From JAJYUU01 sp963822955 (GTDB lineage Bacteria > Actinomycetota > Actinomycetes > Streptosporangiales > Streptosporangiaceae), in assembly GCA_963822955.1 (NCBI GenBank), contig CAWGJS010000001.1, positions 1 through 64,000 on the forward strand: DNA of 64,000 nt. The letters are read 5' to 3'. Both the position numbers and the translations under genes were made by a program. A model generated the notes under the pieces. It did no database searches and had not been told where the DNA came from. It saw only the letters and a program-made list of their open reading frames with translations. Below, in pieces: positions 47,279 through 55,144 of the stretch. Positions within the stretch are counted from its first letter, which is position 1. Each line of letters starts with the position of its first letter.

Positions 47279-48199
47279 CTATCGGCCGCGATGTGCGGGC
47301 GCGTGCTCCCGCAGGAGCCGTGTCACGAGCGCGCTGAGCCTGCCGGTGTCGAAGAGCTCGGGTTGCGCGCGTCCGCCAACGCTGAGCGTGTCCGCGTTGC
47401 ACGGACCGTTGTGGACGACAACGGCTCTCTGGGCGCGCACCGCGGGCGCGAAAGCCAGTTTGTAGCTGCTTCTTCCCAGCGGGCACGGAAACAGGAGCGG
47501 CGGTGTGGCGTGCATCGAGTCGAGAACGGCCGCCAGCGGCCGGATTAGCTGCTTGCCGCCCGTGAGGGTGGCGGTGGTTCCGGTGCTGCCGGTCACCGTG
47601 ATGCGGACCGATCGGAAGCGTACCGCGATCAGGTACTCCGCGGCCGAGCGCGGCGGGTACCACACGACCTGCGCGTCGGCGCGCAGTAGCGACGAGCCAC
47701 CTGGTCGTGGCGCCAAGGTCTCAACCAGGTTGATCTCGTCGATGCCAGCGGGAACGTGCCGCTGGGTGATGGCAATGGCCGTGATGGTTACTCCGCCCGA
47801 GTTGGCCGTGCCGCTGGTGCCGCTGCCCACGGTGCCCCGGGGCATGTGCGCGCGGAGGAACGCGATCGCCGCGGCCACCGTCATCGGCAGCCGGTAGAAC
47901 CGGTCCTCGTCGAAGAAGTCTCCAGGGCCGCCGAAATACACGCCCGGCTGCTCCAGTCCCCGCGGCGCCGGCCGCGCAGGAAGCTGCTGCGACTCTGCGG
48001 GCAGCACGAGCACGCCAAGCAGCCGTCGCGCGCTGGCTGCGGCCAGCCCACGGCTGCCTGCAACTGGACCCAGATTCCGTGAGCGGGCCGCCGTCAGCAC
48101 CCCGCCGTCGGAGGCGCCAGCGCACCCAGCCATTAAGCCGCTCAGCGTGGCAGCCGCGATCAGTGCGGCGCACCGGCCCACTCTCGACCGTGACCTCAT
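47279..48199 (-). CDS. Putative lipoprotein of unknown function
   Basis: 306 residues. The N-terminus MRSRSRVGRCAALIAAATLS with LSGLMAGC gives a lipobox and acylated Cys near residue 25. The mature part contains YRLPMTVAAAIAFLRAHMPR and VWYPPRSAAEYLIAVRFRSV. Likely anchored on the outer face of the membrane. No family recognised. Confidence 0.7.
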   Translation of the reverse strand: MRSRSRVGRCAALIAAATLSGLMAGCAGASDGGVLTAARSRNLGPVAGSRGLAAASARRLLGVLVLPAESQQLPARPAPRGLEQPGVYFGGPGDFFDEDRFYRLPMTVAAAIAFLRAHMPRGTVGSGTSGTANSGGVTITAIAITQRHVPAGIDEINLVETLAPRPGGSSLLRADAQVVWYPPRSAAEYLIAVRFRSVRITVTGSTGTTATLTGGKQLIRPLAAVLDSMHATPPLLFPCPLGRSSYKLAFAPAVRAQRAVVVHNGPCNADTLSVGGRAQPELFDTGRLSALVTRLLREHAPAHRGR

Positions 48200-48232
48200 C
48201 GGCCGTCCTTTCGGTGCCTCGTCCCGCAGCCC

Positions 48233-48469
48233 GTGCCGATACCCACACTTAGACGGCGGCGTCAGGAGATCCGTTGCGTCCGGTGTCAGATGTTCGGCGC
48301 CTTGGGATACGAATTCGAGCCACCGCCAGAGGGGGCTGCAACCTGGGACGACTACTGGCGTGACGTCGGCGTAGGCGAAGAAGAGCTGGGGATCGGCGAG
48401 GACCGCATCATCGATCCCGCTGGCAGCGGTCCGCGCATCTGGTTCCAGGTCGTGCCCGAGGGCAACTAG
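48233..48469 (+). pseudogene. VOC/glyoxalase-like protein, N-terminal fragment
   Basis: LGYEFEPPPEGAATWDDYWR, EEELGIGEDRIIDPAGSGPR, IWFQVVPEGN stop. This is the first half of a VOC (glyoxalase-fold) protein, where PEGKTVKNRLHLDI normally follows; here the frame ends at a TAG in the 31-bp repeat. The extreme N-terminus (the first VOC strand) is also missing. The matching second half is at 50364-50585, about 1.9 kb downstream. Confidence 0.7.
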
Positions 48470-48483
48470 ACGGTCTCAAGAAC
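48453..48483 (+). repeat. 31-bp direct repeat, copy 1
   Basis: Begins TGCCCGAGGGCAACTAGAC and matches copy 2 at 49427-49457 in 29 of 31 positions. It spans the end of the VOC N-terminal fragment. The sequence reads as an altered version of the VOC codons for PEGKTVKN with short insertions. Confidence 0.7.
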
Positions 48484-48642
48484 GATCGACGACGGTGGCT
48501 TCATGGAGCCAATCGTGCTGCCCGGACCGCACTGCAGCGGCAGTTACCGCTGCAGTTGGGTATCGGCCCGGATGGGAACATCGGGAGCATGCACAGCGCT
48601 CGCGCGACAGCTCGTGACCGATGGTCGCCGGGTACAGGCGGG

Positions 48643-49119
48643 TTATGGGCACACCAGCACTGTCTGCGCCGTGTCGTAAGAGACAGGCCGCTTGTCGGGC
48701 TCGGTCACCACAAACACTGTCAGCCCGAGCAGTTCGCCCATCTCGTGCGGCTGAGGCATGCGCACGATCACCCGGCTGCCCGGAGCTAGGAAGACCCGGC
48801 GGATCTCAGGAGTGCGCGTCACGAAGTGCCCGACGCCTCGCCGCGTCTCGGCCAGGCCGATCTCGCGGAGGACCTGCATCGCCTTCCGAACCGTGTCTCG
48901 GCTCACCTTGTACCGGTCCACCAGCTCGGGCTCGGACGGCAGCGCCGATCCGGGCGGGAGCTGCCGGACAATGATCGCGCCGCGCAGGTAGATGGCAAGC
49001 TGAAGATACGCGGGCAGCATGCTCCGAGGGTTGATGACAGAGACGTCGATGATGTCGCTCACACCGTCAACTGCCCGTTGGTCCTCGACCGTGAGGTGAT
49101 GTTCGTCACGTTGCGACAT
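48643..49119 (-). CDS. GntR-family transcriptional regulator
   Basis: 158 residues from ATG 49119 (MSQRDEHHLTVEDQRAVD) with GGGGAAGG upstream. The HTH is LQLAIYLRGAIIVRQLPPGS, LVDRYKVSRDTVRKAMQVLR, GLAETRRGVGHFVTRT. The short C-terminus does not hold a full ligand domain, like KorSA-type regulators of actinomycete mobile elements. It lies between the two copies of the 31-bp repeat and between two VOC relics. Confidence 0.85.
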   Translation of the reverse strand: MSQRDEHHLTVEDQRAVDGVSDIIDVSVINPRSMLPAYLQLAIYLRGAIIVRQLPPGSALPSEPELVDRYKVSRDTVRKAMQVLREIGLAETRRGVGHFVTRTPEIRRVFLAPGSRVIVRMPQPHEMGELLGLTVFVVTEPDKRPVSYDTAQTVLVCP

Positions 49120-49537
49120 GTTGCCTTCCCCCGGCGTCAGCTTTCGGATACGGTCGGGCTCGCCTGCTTGTACGGACGACCTGACAAGCCTACAAGCACT
49201 GGGTGGGGAGGCGGCGAGGGCCTGCCCGATGTCGATGTCGGGCATTGGGCACCGGGCAGGCTCCGCCAACTCGCAAGACCTGCCGCGCGACGGGAGCAAG
49301 GGGGGCAGCCGTATCACGGGCCTGGCTCCTCCGCTCGGCGCGCTATGCGAGGTGCACCTAGAAAGTGCACCAAGTTTCTGGCCCGGTGCGGGGGATCGGT
49401 CATGCTGACCGAGTACTACGCCGAATTGCCCGAGGGCAACTAGACAGTCTCAAAAACTGTGCCTGAGTCGCGGTAAGCCGGACCCACTGCCACGGGGACG
49501 CCATCCGCGAGCGGATCCGGCAGGCTGCGTCACTCAC
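49120..49537. other. Intergenic region holding the second repeat copy
   Basis: No credible gene. It contains the GntR upstream region, the second 31-bp repeat (49427-49457) and an unrecognised reading frame MLTEYYAELPEGN ending in that repeat. A 12-bp inverted repeat with one mismatch (49529-49540 and 49573-49584) begins here and ends inside the next gene. Confidence 0.4.
49427..49457 (+). repeat. 31-bp direct repeat, copy 2
   Basis: TGCCCGAGGGCAACTAGAC then AGTCTCAAAAAC; differs from copy 1 at two positions (G to A). The flanks on either side are unrelated to copy 1, so the repeat ends are sharp. Confidence 0.7.
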
Positions 49538-50083
49538 TCATGAAGAGAATGTCTTTACCCACGCCACGAGCGTGAGTGAATGACCGGAGATAGTGCCTGT
49601 TACCTGCCAACATCCAGGCTTTGGCCAATAGAGGCCGCTGGGGGTGAAGCCAGTCCTCCCGTAGCCGACTGGAACTTGACTGTGGAAGCCTGCGCTCGGG
49701 CCGTCCAGCCTGCGCGCGGTGATGATGAGCGTTCCCGGGATGACGCGCCACCACGGGAACTTGGTGCCCCATTCCGGAGCCCATGGCGTCCCATACGGAT
49801 GCATGGCGGGCAGGATTCCTTGCGCCGGGACGCCGACCCACAGGGCGCCATTGCCATACCAGCCGCGCAGGTAGCTGACGTTGCCGGTGACGTGCATTTG
49901 CGGGGGAGGCGTGGCATGCGGGACGGGCCGTGTCACCGGACAGCTCGCGGGAGCGGCCAGGTTAGCCGGTGAGCTGGCCACCGATGGCCTCGTGCTTGGC
50001 GTGACTGTCGACGGCGCGCCCGCCGTGCAACTCGCTGCCATAATCGCGGTCGCCGCTGCCACGAGCTGACCGGCTCGCTTCAC
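49538..50083 (-). CDS. Putative lipoprotein, small secreted domain
   Basis: 181 residues. MKRAGQLVAAATAIMAASCT gives a lipobox (AASC). A Pro/Ser/Thr-rich linker follows, then a compact Gly/Trp-rich domain (GWYGNGALWVGVPAQGILPA, KFPWWRVIPGTLIITARRLD, GLYWPKPGCWQVTGTISGHS). It resembles extracytoplasmic domains found next to other actinobacterial lipoproteins; function unknown. Confidence 0.75.
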   Translation of the reverse strand: MKRAGQLVAAATAIMAASCTAGAPSTVTPSTRPSVASSPANLAAPASCPVTRPVPHATPPPQMHVTGNVSYLRGWYGNGALWVGVPAQGILPAMHPYGTPWAPEWGTKFPWWRVIPGTLIITARRLDGPSAGFHSQVPVGYGRTGFTPSGLYWPKPGCWQVTGTISGHSLTLVAWVKTFSS

Positions 50084-50163
50084 GCCTTCATTGTCTGTAT
50101 TCGAGGCGCCGCGGGATAGAGCCGAGGCTCCATAATCTGGACGACTCGAGATGGGAGTCAGCG

Positions 50164-50376
50164 ATGCACTACCTACCCGAGTTGGGCCAACTTAGTCACT
50201 ATGAAGCGGCCGGCTCCCGGTGGCCGTCAAAGCCTTCTTGGCTGATGTCGTGGGTCGCCGGAAGCTGGAAGGTGCAACTACCCAGCACACCGGAGCCACT
50301 ATGGCGGAAGGAAGCCGGCCGTCATGCCCAGTGTGACACCAGCGGCGGCCGAATGTCCTTTAGCTCAAGGAGCTGA
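50164..50376 (+). CDS. Small uncertain reading frame
   Basis: 70 residues (MHYLPELGQLSHYEAAGSRW ...) with GGGAG 6 nt before ATG 50164. No homology recognised and the 3' end overlaps the VOC relic in another frame. It may be decayed sequence rather than a gene. Confidence 0.2.
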   Translation: MHYLPELGQLSHYEAAGSRWPSKPSWLMSWVAGSWKVQLPSTPEPLWRKEAGRHAQCDTSGGRMSFSSRS

Positions 50377-50585
50377 AGGCTGTCAAGAACCGGTTGCACC
50401 TGGATATCTCAGTCAGTGGCGGACGGGCGTTCCCGATCGAAACGCGCCGCCAGCGAGTGGACGCCGAGGCCGAGCGCCTGGCCGGGCTCGGAGCCTCCCG
50501 TGTTCGCGTCCTGAGCGAAGAGGGGCTCGACCACTACGCAGTCGCGATGCAGGATCCCGATGGCAACGAGTTCGGCATCAATTGA
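50364..50585 (+). pseudogene. VOC/glyoxalase-like protein, C-terminal fragment
   Basis: In frame after a TAG at 50361: LKELKAVKNRLHLDISVSGG, then RQRVDAEAERLAGLGASRVR, then LDHYAVAMQDPDGNEFGIN stop. This is the second half of the same VOC family as the fragment at 48233, starting at the equivalent of VKNRLHLDI. No start codon of its own is convincing. Confidence 0.7.
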
Positions 50586-50623
50586 CCTGCAGCATCTCGC
50601 TTATTCAGCGGCAGCCTGGCAGC

Positions 50624-50941
50624 TCAGTTACCACGGCTCGCTTCGCGGCGGTGTTGAGGCAGGCGGCGCTCGGAACTGGCGACAGTCAGGTCCATGTAGC
50701 CGCCCAGGAACTGCAACGTCGCCATCCCCAGGAACCACGCTGCCCACCCGTAACACTTGCGCCGCTCTCGGTCAGTCGTCGCTTGACGACCGAGAGAGAC
50801 CAGAACGAGGCCGACGCCGAGCTGAAAGCCGCCAGCGGCAAGGCGCACGCCCCCGACGGCATGGAGGTGTCGGTACTCAAACGGCCTGATCAGTCGCCTC
50901 ATCAAGGAGTGCGATGCAGTGGTGTTGTCAGCCATGGTCAT
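50624..50941 (-). CDS. Small membrane protein
   Basis: 105 residues from ATG 50941. Two hydrophobic segments, LAAGGFQLGVGLVLVSLG and GWAAWFLGMATLQFLGGYMD, separated by a basic loop (RQATTDRERRKCY). No family recognised. Same strand as the F420 enzyme gene, 22 nt downstream of its stop. Confidence 0.55.
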   Translation of the reverse strand: MTMADNTTASHSLMRRLIRPFEYRHLHAVGGVRLAAGGFQLGVGLVLVSLGRQATTDRERRKCYGWAAWFLGMATLQFLGGYMDLTVASSERRLPQHRREASRGN

Positions 50942-50962
50942 CAATCTACGGATAGCTCGGGG

Positions 50963-51802
50963 CTAGGCGAGCGGTGCCAGGGCAGTTGCGAGGGGCTCCA
51001 GCTGCGTGGCCGTGTACGGCCGCCGCAGATTCACGATCGCGAGGTCCAGGCCTACCTCTCCCAGCGCGGCCGCGTTAGCAGCAGTCTCGGCGGGATCGCC
51101 GGTGAACCACACGTGGCTGGACAGCAGGATCTCCGCCGGGTCGCGGCCGATGTCGGCACAGTGCTGGTTCAGCATGTCGCGCGCGCGAGTGAACTGCTCG
51201 AGCGTGCCGCCGACGAAGTTCCAGTGCTGGGCGAACCTTGCGGCGGTCCGCAGGGTGCGTTTCTCGCCGCTGCCGCCGATGCAGATCGGCGGATGCGGCT
51301 GCTGGACCGGCTTGGGGTTGCACATGGCGTCGGTCAGCTCGTAGTAGCTGCCCTTGAAGGACGTCTTCTCCTGCGGTCCGAGCAAACCGACCAGGACCTC
51401 GCAGGCTTCCTCCAGCCGGTCACTGCGTTCCCTGGGACTACCGAGCTCGATGCCGTAGGCGCCCGACTCCTCGGTGTTCCAGCCGGCGCCGATGCCCAGC
51501 TCCAGGCGGCCGCCCGAGACAATGTCGAGCGTCGCGGCCATGTTGGCCAGAACCGCCGGATGCCGGTAATGGATACCAGTGACGAGCGTGCCCAGCCGCA
51601 GCCGCCGGGTCGCCTGCGCCAGCGCGGTCAGTGTGATCCAGCCCTCAAGGCAGGGGCCGGACGAGTCCTCGCCGAGGATCGGATAGAAGTGATCGAACGT
51701 CCAGCCTGACTCGAACACCTCGATGTCGTCAGCGGCGCGCCATACCTCCAGCATGGCGTCCCAGGTAGTGCTCTGCGGTGCGGTCTTAAAGGCGAATCGC
51801 AT
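50963..51802 (-). CDS. LLM-class F420-dependent oxidoreductase
   Basis: 279 residues from ATG 51802 (MRFAFKTAPQSTTWDAML). Luciferase-like TIM barrel: FDHFYPILGEDSSGPCLEGW, GTLVTGIHYRHPAVLANMAA, LDIVSGGRLELGIGAGWNTE, and PPICIGGSGEKRTLRTAARF near the cofactor phosphate site. Uses coenzyme F420, a deazaflavin common in actinobacteria. The substrate is unknown. Divergent from the amidohydrolase. Confidence 0.9.
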   Translation of the reverse strand: MRFAFKTAPQSTTWDAMLEVWRAADDIEVFESGWTFDHFYPILGEDSSGPCLEGWITLTALAQATRRLRLGTLVTGIHYRHPAVLANMAATLDIVSGGRLELGIGAGWNTEESGAYGIELGSPRERSDRLEEACEVLVGLLGPQEKTSFKGSYYELTDAMCNPKPVQQPHPPICIGGSGEKRTLRTAARFAQHWNFVGGTLEQFTRARDMLNQHCADIGRDPAEILLSSHVWFTGDPAETAANAAALGEVGLDLAIVNLRRPYTATQLEPLATALAPLA

Positions 51803-51888
51803 GCTCCTATTGTGGTCTGTGCGAGCGGCGGGCCGACCACCGGCGTGCCGCTTGACACCGACGAGCAAGCGAACGCAAGGGAGCGCAG

Positions 51889-53097
51889 ATGGCGAGCGGA
51901 ACGGTAGCGATCGTCGGCGGCCGGGTTGTGCCCATCAACGGTGATCCCATTGACGACGGCACAGTCCTGGTAACCGACGGGAAGATCACTGCCGTCGGTA
52001 CGCAACTGCCCGTTCCCGATGGTGTGCCCGTGATCAGTGCGCACGGCAGCTGGGTACTGCCGGGCTTCATCGAGGCGCACGGGCACGTTGGCGTACACGA
52101 GGAGGCTGAAGGCTGGGCGGGATCGGACAGTAACGAGCTGACTGAGCCGGTCACTGCGCATGTACGCGCGCTGGACGCGATCAACCCGGCCGATCTCGGC
52201 TTCCGCGACGCGGTGTCCGGCGGCGTGCTGGCTGTCAACGTCAACCCTGGTTCTGGCAACCCGATCGGCGGCCAGACCGCTGCGCTGAAGTGCTGGGGAC
52301 GGACCGTCGACGAGATGCTGCTGAAGGCACCGGCCGGGATGAAGTCCGCACTGGGCGAGAACCCGAAGCGCGTGTACGGAGAGCGCAAGCAGTCCCCGGC
52401 TACGCGGCTCGGCACCGCCGCGGTGATTCGCGGTGCTCTCGTCGACGCGGCCAACTACCTGGCCAAGCTCGAGGCCGAGCAGCGTAAGCCGGAGGAGGAG
52501 CGCAAGTACATCGATCGCGACCTGAAGCTCGAGGCGCTCGGGCGCGTGCTGCGCCGGGAGATTCCGTGGCGCCAGCACTGCCATCGGGCCGACGACATCG
52601 CCACCGCGTTGCGCATCGCCGACGAGTTTGGCTATGAGCTGGTCATCGACCACGGCACCGAGGCGCACCTGCTCGCCGACATCCTGGCCGCGAAGGACAT
52701 CCCGGTTATCATCGGCCCGCTGTTCACGAGCAGATCGAAGGTTGAGCTAAGGAACCGCTCGCTCGACAACCCCGGCAAGCTAGCTGCCGCCGGCGTCACC
52801 ATCGCCATCACCACCGATCACCCGGTTGTGCCGATCAACTTCCTGGCACATCAGGCCGCGCTGTCGGTCAAGCACGGCCTCGACCGGGACACTGCCTTGC
52901 GAGCGCTCACCATCAACCCGGCGCGGATCATCGGGATCGATGACCGGCTCGGCTCCATCGAGCCGGGCAAGGATGCCGACCTGGTCGTGTGGTCCGGAGA
53001 TCCCCTGGACGTGCTGAGCCGCGTCGAGCACGCCCTCATCGACGGCACGGAGATCTACAGCTATGCCGACGGCGAGGCGCATTTCACGGAGCAATAG
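51889..53097 (+). CDS. Amidohydrolase (imidazolonepropionase-like)
   Basis: 402 residues, ATG with AAGGGAG upstream. Metal-site motifs: VLPGFIEAHGHVGVHEEAEG (H-x-H), WRQHCHRADDIATALRIADE, LVIDHGTEAHLLADIL, and the final Asp in TIAITTDHPVVPINFLAHQA. The C-terminal GSIEPGKDADLVVWSGDPLD completes the small beta domain. Hydrolyses a cyclic amide, peptide or related C-N bond; the exact substrate is not predictable. Confidence 0.88.
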   Translation: MASGTVAIVGGRVVPINGDPIDDGTVLVTDGKITAVGTQLPVPDGVPVISAHGSWVLPGFIEAHGHVGVHEEAEGWAGSDSNELTEPVTAHVRALDAINPADLGFRDAVSGGVLAVNVNPGSGNPIGGQTAALKCWGRTVDEMLLKAPAGMKSALGENPKRVYGERKQSPATRLGTAAVIRGALVDAANYLAKLEAEQRKPEEERKYIDRDLKLEALGRVLRREIPWRQHCHRADDIATALRIADEFGYELVIDHGTEAHLLADILAAKDIPVIIGPLFTSRSKVELRNRSLDNPGKLAAAGVTIAITTDHPVVPINFLAHQAALSVKHGLDRDTALRALTINPARIIGIDDRLGSIEPGKDADLVVWSGDPLDVLSRVEHALIDGTEIYSYADGEAHFTEQ

Positions 53098-53182
53098 AGA
53101 CGATCACAGCGCGGGCACATTTCTAGATCTGGGGCCGACCGGGTCGGTAAATCGACAATTGGGCCCGCGCTGCCGCTTCAGG

Positions 53183-53617
53183 TCATGGCGTGCCCGGCGC
53201 AGCCGGGCCGCTGGGGCCGGGATGACTGAGCTCGGGGAACGCCGCCGGGAACCTGTCCGCCGCCTTCTTCAGCAGGTCGCCGTCATCGGACGAACCGAGC
53301 ACGGCCGTTACCTTGCTCTGCGCCTGGTCTGCCTGCAGCTGAGCTCGTTCCCGTCCGTGGTTACCGAACCAGTAGCCAACTGCCGCAGTGGCAAGCGGAA
53401 AGACAACCAGGAGGATGTCCTTGGCGCGCTGGTACTGGTCAACAATGACTGCGCCCCTGGAGTTCACCTGAGGCGCGGTACCGATCCTGTCGAGGACGAC
53501 TGCGAGCCACCAGATCACGATGCCGAAGACAAAGACAGTCATCACGACCGTGCCGACGCTCTTAATCAGCCCGGCGGGGTTGGTAGGCCACGACTTCTGG
53601 GCACTTTTGCGAGCCAT
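53183..53617 (-). CDS. Membrane protein of unknown function
   Basis: 144 residues from ATG 53617 (MARKSAQKSWPTNPAGLI). Two hydrophobic segments, VGTVVMTVFVFGIVIWWLAV and DILLVVFPLATAAVGYWFG, then a charged coiled tail (RERAQLQADQAQSKV) and a Pro-rich end. No family recognised. Confidence 0.65.
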   Translation of the reverse strand: MARKSAQKSWPTNPAGLIKSVGTVVMTVFVFGIVIWWLAVVLDRIGTAPQVNSRGAVIVDQYQRAKDILLVVFPLATAAVGYWFGNHGRERAQLQADQAQSKVTAVLGSSDDGDLLKKAADRFPAAFPELSHPGPSGPAAPGTP

Positions 53618-53681
53618 GAGAGCAGGGTCCTCCGCCACTCCGTTCCCGGCAAGCCCTTTGGTAACGGAATGCCCGATAGGA

Positions 53682-53966
53682 TCACCCGGCCAGCAGCCGC
53701 TCGAGCACAGCAGGATCCGCGTAGGCCACTTCGATGATCTTCGACCGGCTTCGCGCCCCGGATACCAGCGTCACGTCCCGGCGGGCTACCCCGAACGCCT
53801 CAGCCAGTGCGGCGAGGGCCGCCTCAGTCGCCTCGCCGCCTACCGCGCGCTTGGTGACCCGGACAACCAGCGCGCCGGCCTGCTCACCGCCCACGCCAGG
53901 GCGGGAACAGCCGGGCTGGACTCGGACCGTGATGCGCACCCGCCCAGTGTGCGCTGACGGCGCCAC
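53682..53966 (-). CDS. DUF167/YggU-family protein
   Basis: 94 residues. VRITVRVQPGCSRPGVGGEQ, LVVRVTKRAVGGEATEAALA, VTLVSGARSRSKIIEVAYAD are the DUF167 core (V-x-P-x-a, K-x-P-a-x-G-x-A-N variant, S-G-x-x-S-R-x-K). It starts 3 nt after the kal stop, so it is the last member of the lysine-degradation operon and probably translated with it. Role in that pathway unknown. Confidence 0.85.
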   Translation of the reverse strand: MAPSAHTGRVRITVRVQPGCSRPGVGGEQAGALVVRVTKRAVGGEATEAALAALAEAFGVARRDVTLVSGARSRSKIIEVAYADPAVLERLLAG

Positions 53967-53969
53967 GGG

Positions 53970-54356
53970 TCAGGGCACCACCACGGTACCGGTCGCGCTG
54001 ACGGCCACGATGGGCTCGGCCAGCACTGCGGCCGCCGACGGACCGCGCTCTGGCTGGGCCCGGCAGACCACCCGCGCCTCGAACGACAGGTCCCGGCTCC
54101 GGGTGCCGACCCGCGTCACCGTCGCAGCGACCTCGAGCACGTCGCCCGCGATCACCGGAGCGCGGAACTGCACATCCGAGTACGACGCGAACAGGCCCTC
54201 GTCCCCGTCAGTGCGGATGCATACCTCAGTCGCCACGTCGCCGAACAGGCCGAGCATGTAGGCGCCATCCACCAGACTGCCGCCATAGTGCGCGTGACTG
54301 TAGGGGACGTAGCGCCGGTGCGTCACGCTCAGGCCCAGCCGCGTGTCACCGTTCAT
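53970..54356 (-). CDS. kal: 3-aminobutyryl-CoA ammonia-lyase-like hotdog protein
   Basis: 128 residues, single hotdog fold. THRRYVPYSHAHYGGSLVDG, YMLGLFGDVATEVCIRTDGD, FASYSDVQFRAPVIAGDVLE closely fit Kal, which eliminates ammonia from 3-aminobutyryl-CoA to give crotonyl-CoA in lysine degradation. ATGA overlap with kamE. Position directly behind the aminomutase genes supports the assignment. Confidence 0.85.
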   Translation of the reverse strand: MNGDTRLGLSVTHRRYVPYSHAHYGGSLVDGAYMLGLFGDVATEVCIRTDGDEGLFASYSDVQFRAPVIAGDVLEVAATVTRVGTRSRDLSFEARVVCRAQPERGPSAAAVLAEPIVAVSATGTVVVP

Positions 54357-55144
54357 GCCGACGCTCCCGGTTGCACCTCTTCTGGCACCTCGGGCGCCAG
54401 GGCATAAGCCAGGTAGCTGGCTACCTCACCCGGCGTGGTGCCCTTGCCGAAGATCTTGTCCACGCCCAGGTCTGCGGTCATTGCGGGATCGAACCGCGGC
54501 CCGCCAACGACCAGCAGCGGCCGGCCTTCCGCCCCGAAGTCCGGAGCCGCTGCATCAAACGCGGCTGCCATCTCGCGGGCGTTAGAGATATGCGCGTCCC
54601 GCTGCGTGACGACCTGGCTCACCAGGACCGCGTCCGCGCCCTCCGCGTTCGCCCTGGCGACCAGGTCCGTTACCGCCACCTGCGAGCCAAGGTTGACCAC
54701 CCGGATCTCCCGGTAATACTCCAGCCCCTTCTCCCCCGAGTGGCCCTTGACGTTGAGGATGGCGTCAATGCCCACGGTGTGCGCGTCAGTGCCGATGCAC
54801 GCGCCGACGACCACGAGCTTGCGGCCGAGCCCGGCGCGAATCCGCAGGTTCACCTCGGCCGAGGACAGCAGCGGGAACTCTCGCTCGGTGACCGTCACCT
54901 CAGACAGATCGACCAGGTGCGACACCCGCCCGTAGACGATGAAGAAGGTGTAGTCAGGGCCCATTCCCTTGGCGTGCACGACCATCGCTGGCTGCAAGCC
55001 CATCTTCGTGGCGAGCTGCGTCGCAGCGCCCTCCGCCCTGGCACGCTCGGTCGCCGTGCCGAACGGCACCGGCAGCGTGAACGAGACCTGGATCCGGCCG
55101 TCGCCGGTTGTGTCGCCGTACGGCCGAATAATGTCACTGGTCAT
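54353..55144 (-). CDS. kamE: Lysine 5,6-aminomutase beta subunit (cobalamin-binding)
   Basis: 263 residues. GTDAHTVGIDAILNVKGHSG carries the cobalt-coordinating His (about residue 122, D-x-H-x-x-G) and the Lys expected to hold PLP (about residue 133). LVVVGACIGTD starts the B12 Rossmann fold and LLVVGGPRFDPAMTADLG ends it. With KamD it moves the terminal amino group of beta-lysine to C5. The start overlaps the kamD stop by one base (TAATG). Confidence 0.93.
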   Translation of the reverse strand: MTSDIIRPYGDTTGDGRIQVSFTLPVPFGTATERARAEGAATQLATKMGLQPAMVVHAKGMGPDYTFFIVYGRVSHLVDLSEVTVTEREFPLLSSAEVNLRIRAGLGRKLVVVGACIGTDAHTVGIDAILNVKGHSGEKGLEYYREIRVVNLGSQVAVTDLVARANAEGADAVLVSQVVTQRDAHISNAREMAAAFDAAAPDFGAEGRPLLVVGGPRFDPAMTADLGVDKIFGKGTTPGEVASYLAYALAPEVPEEVQPGASA

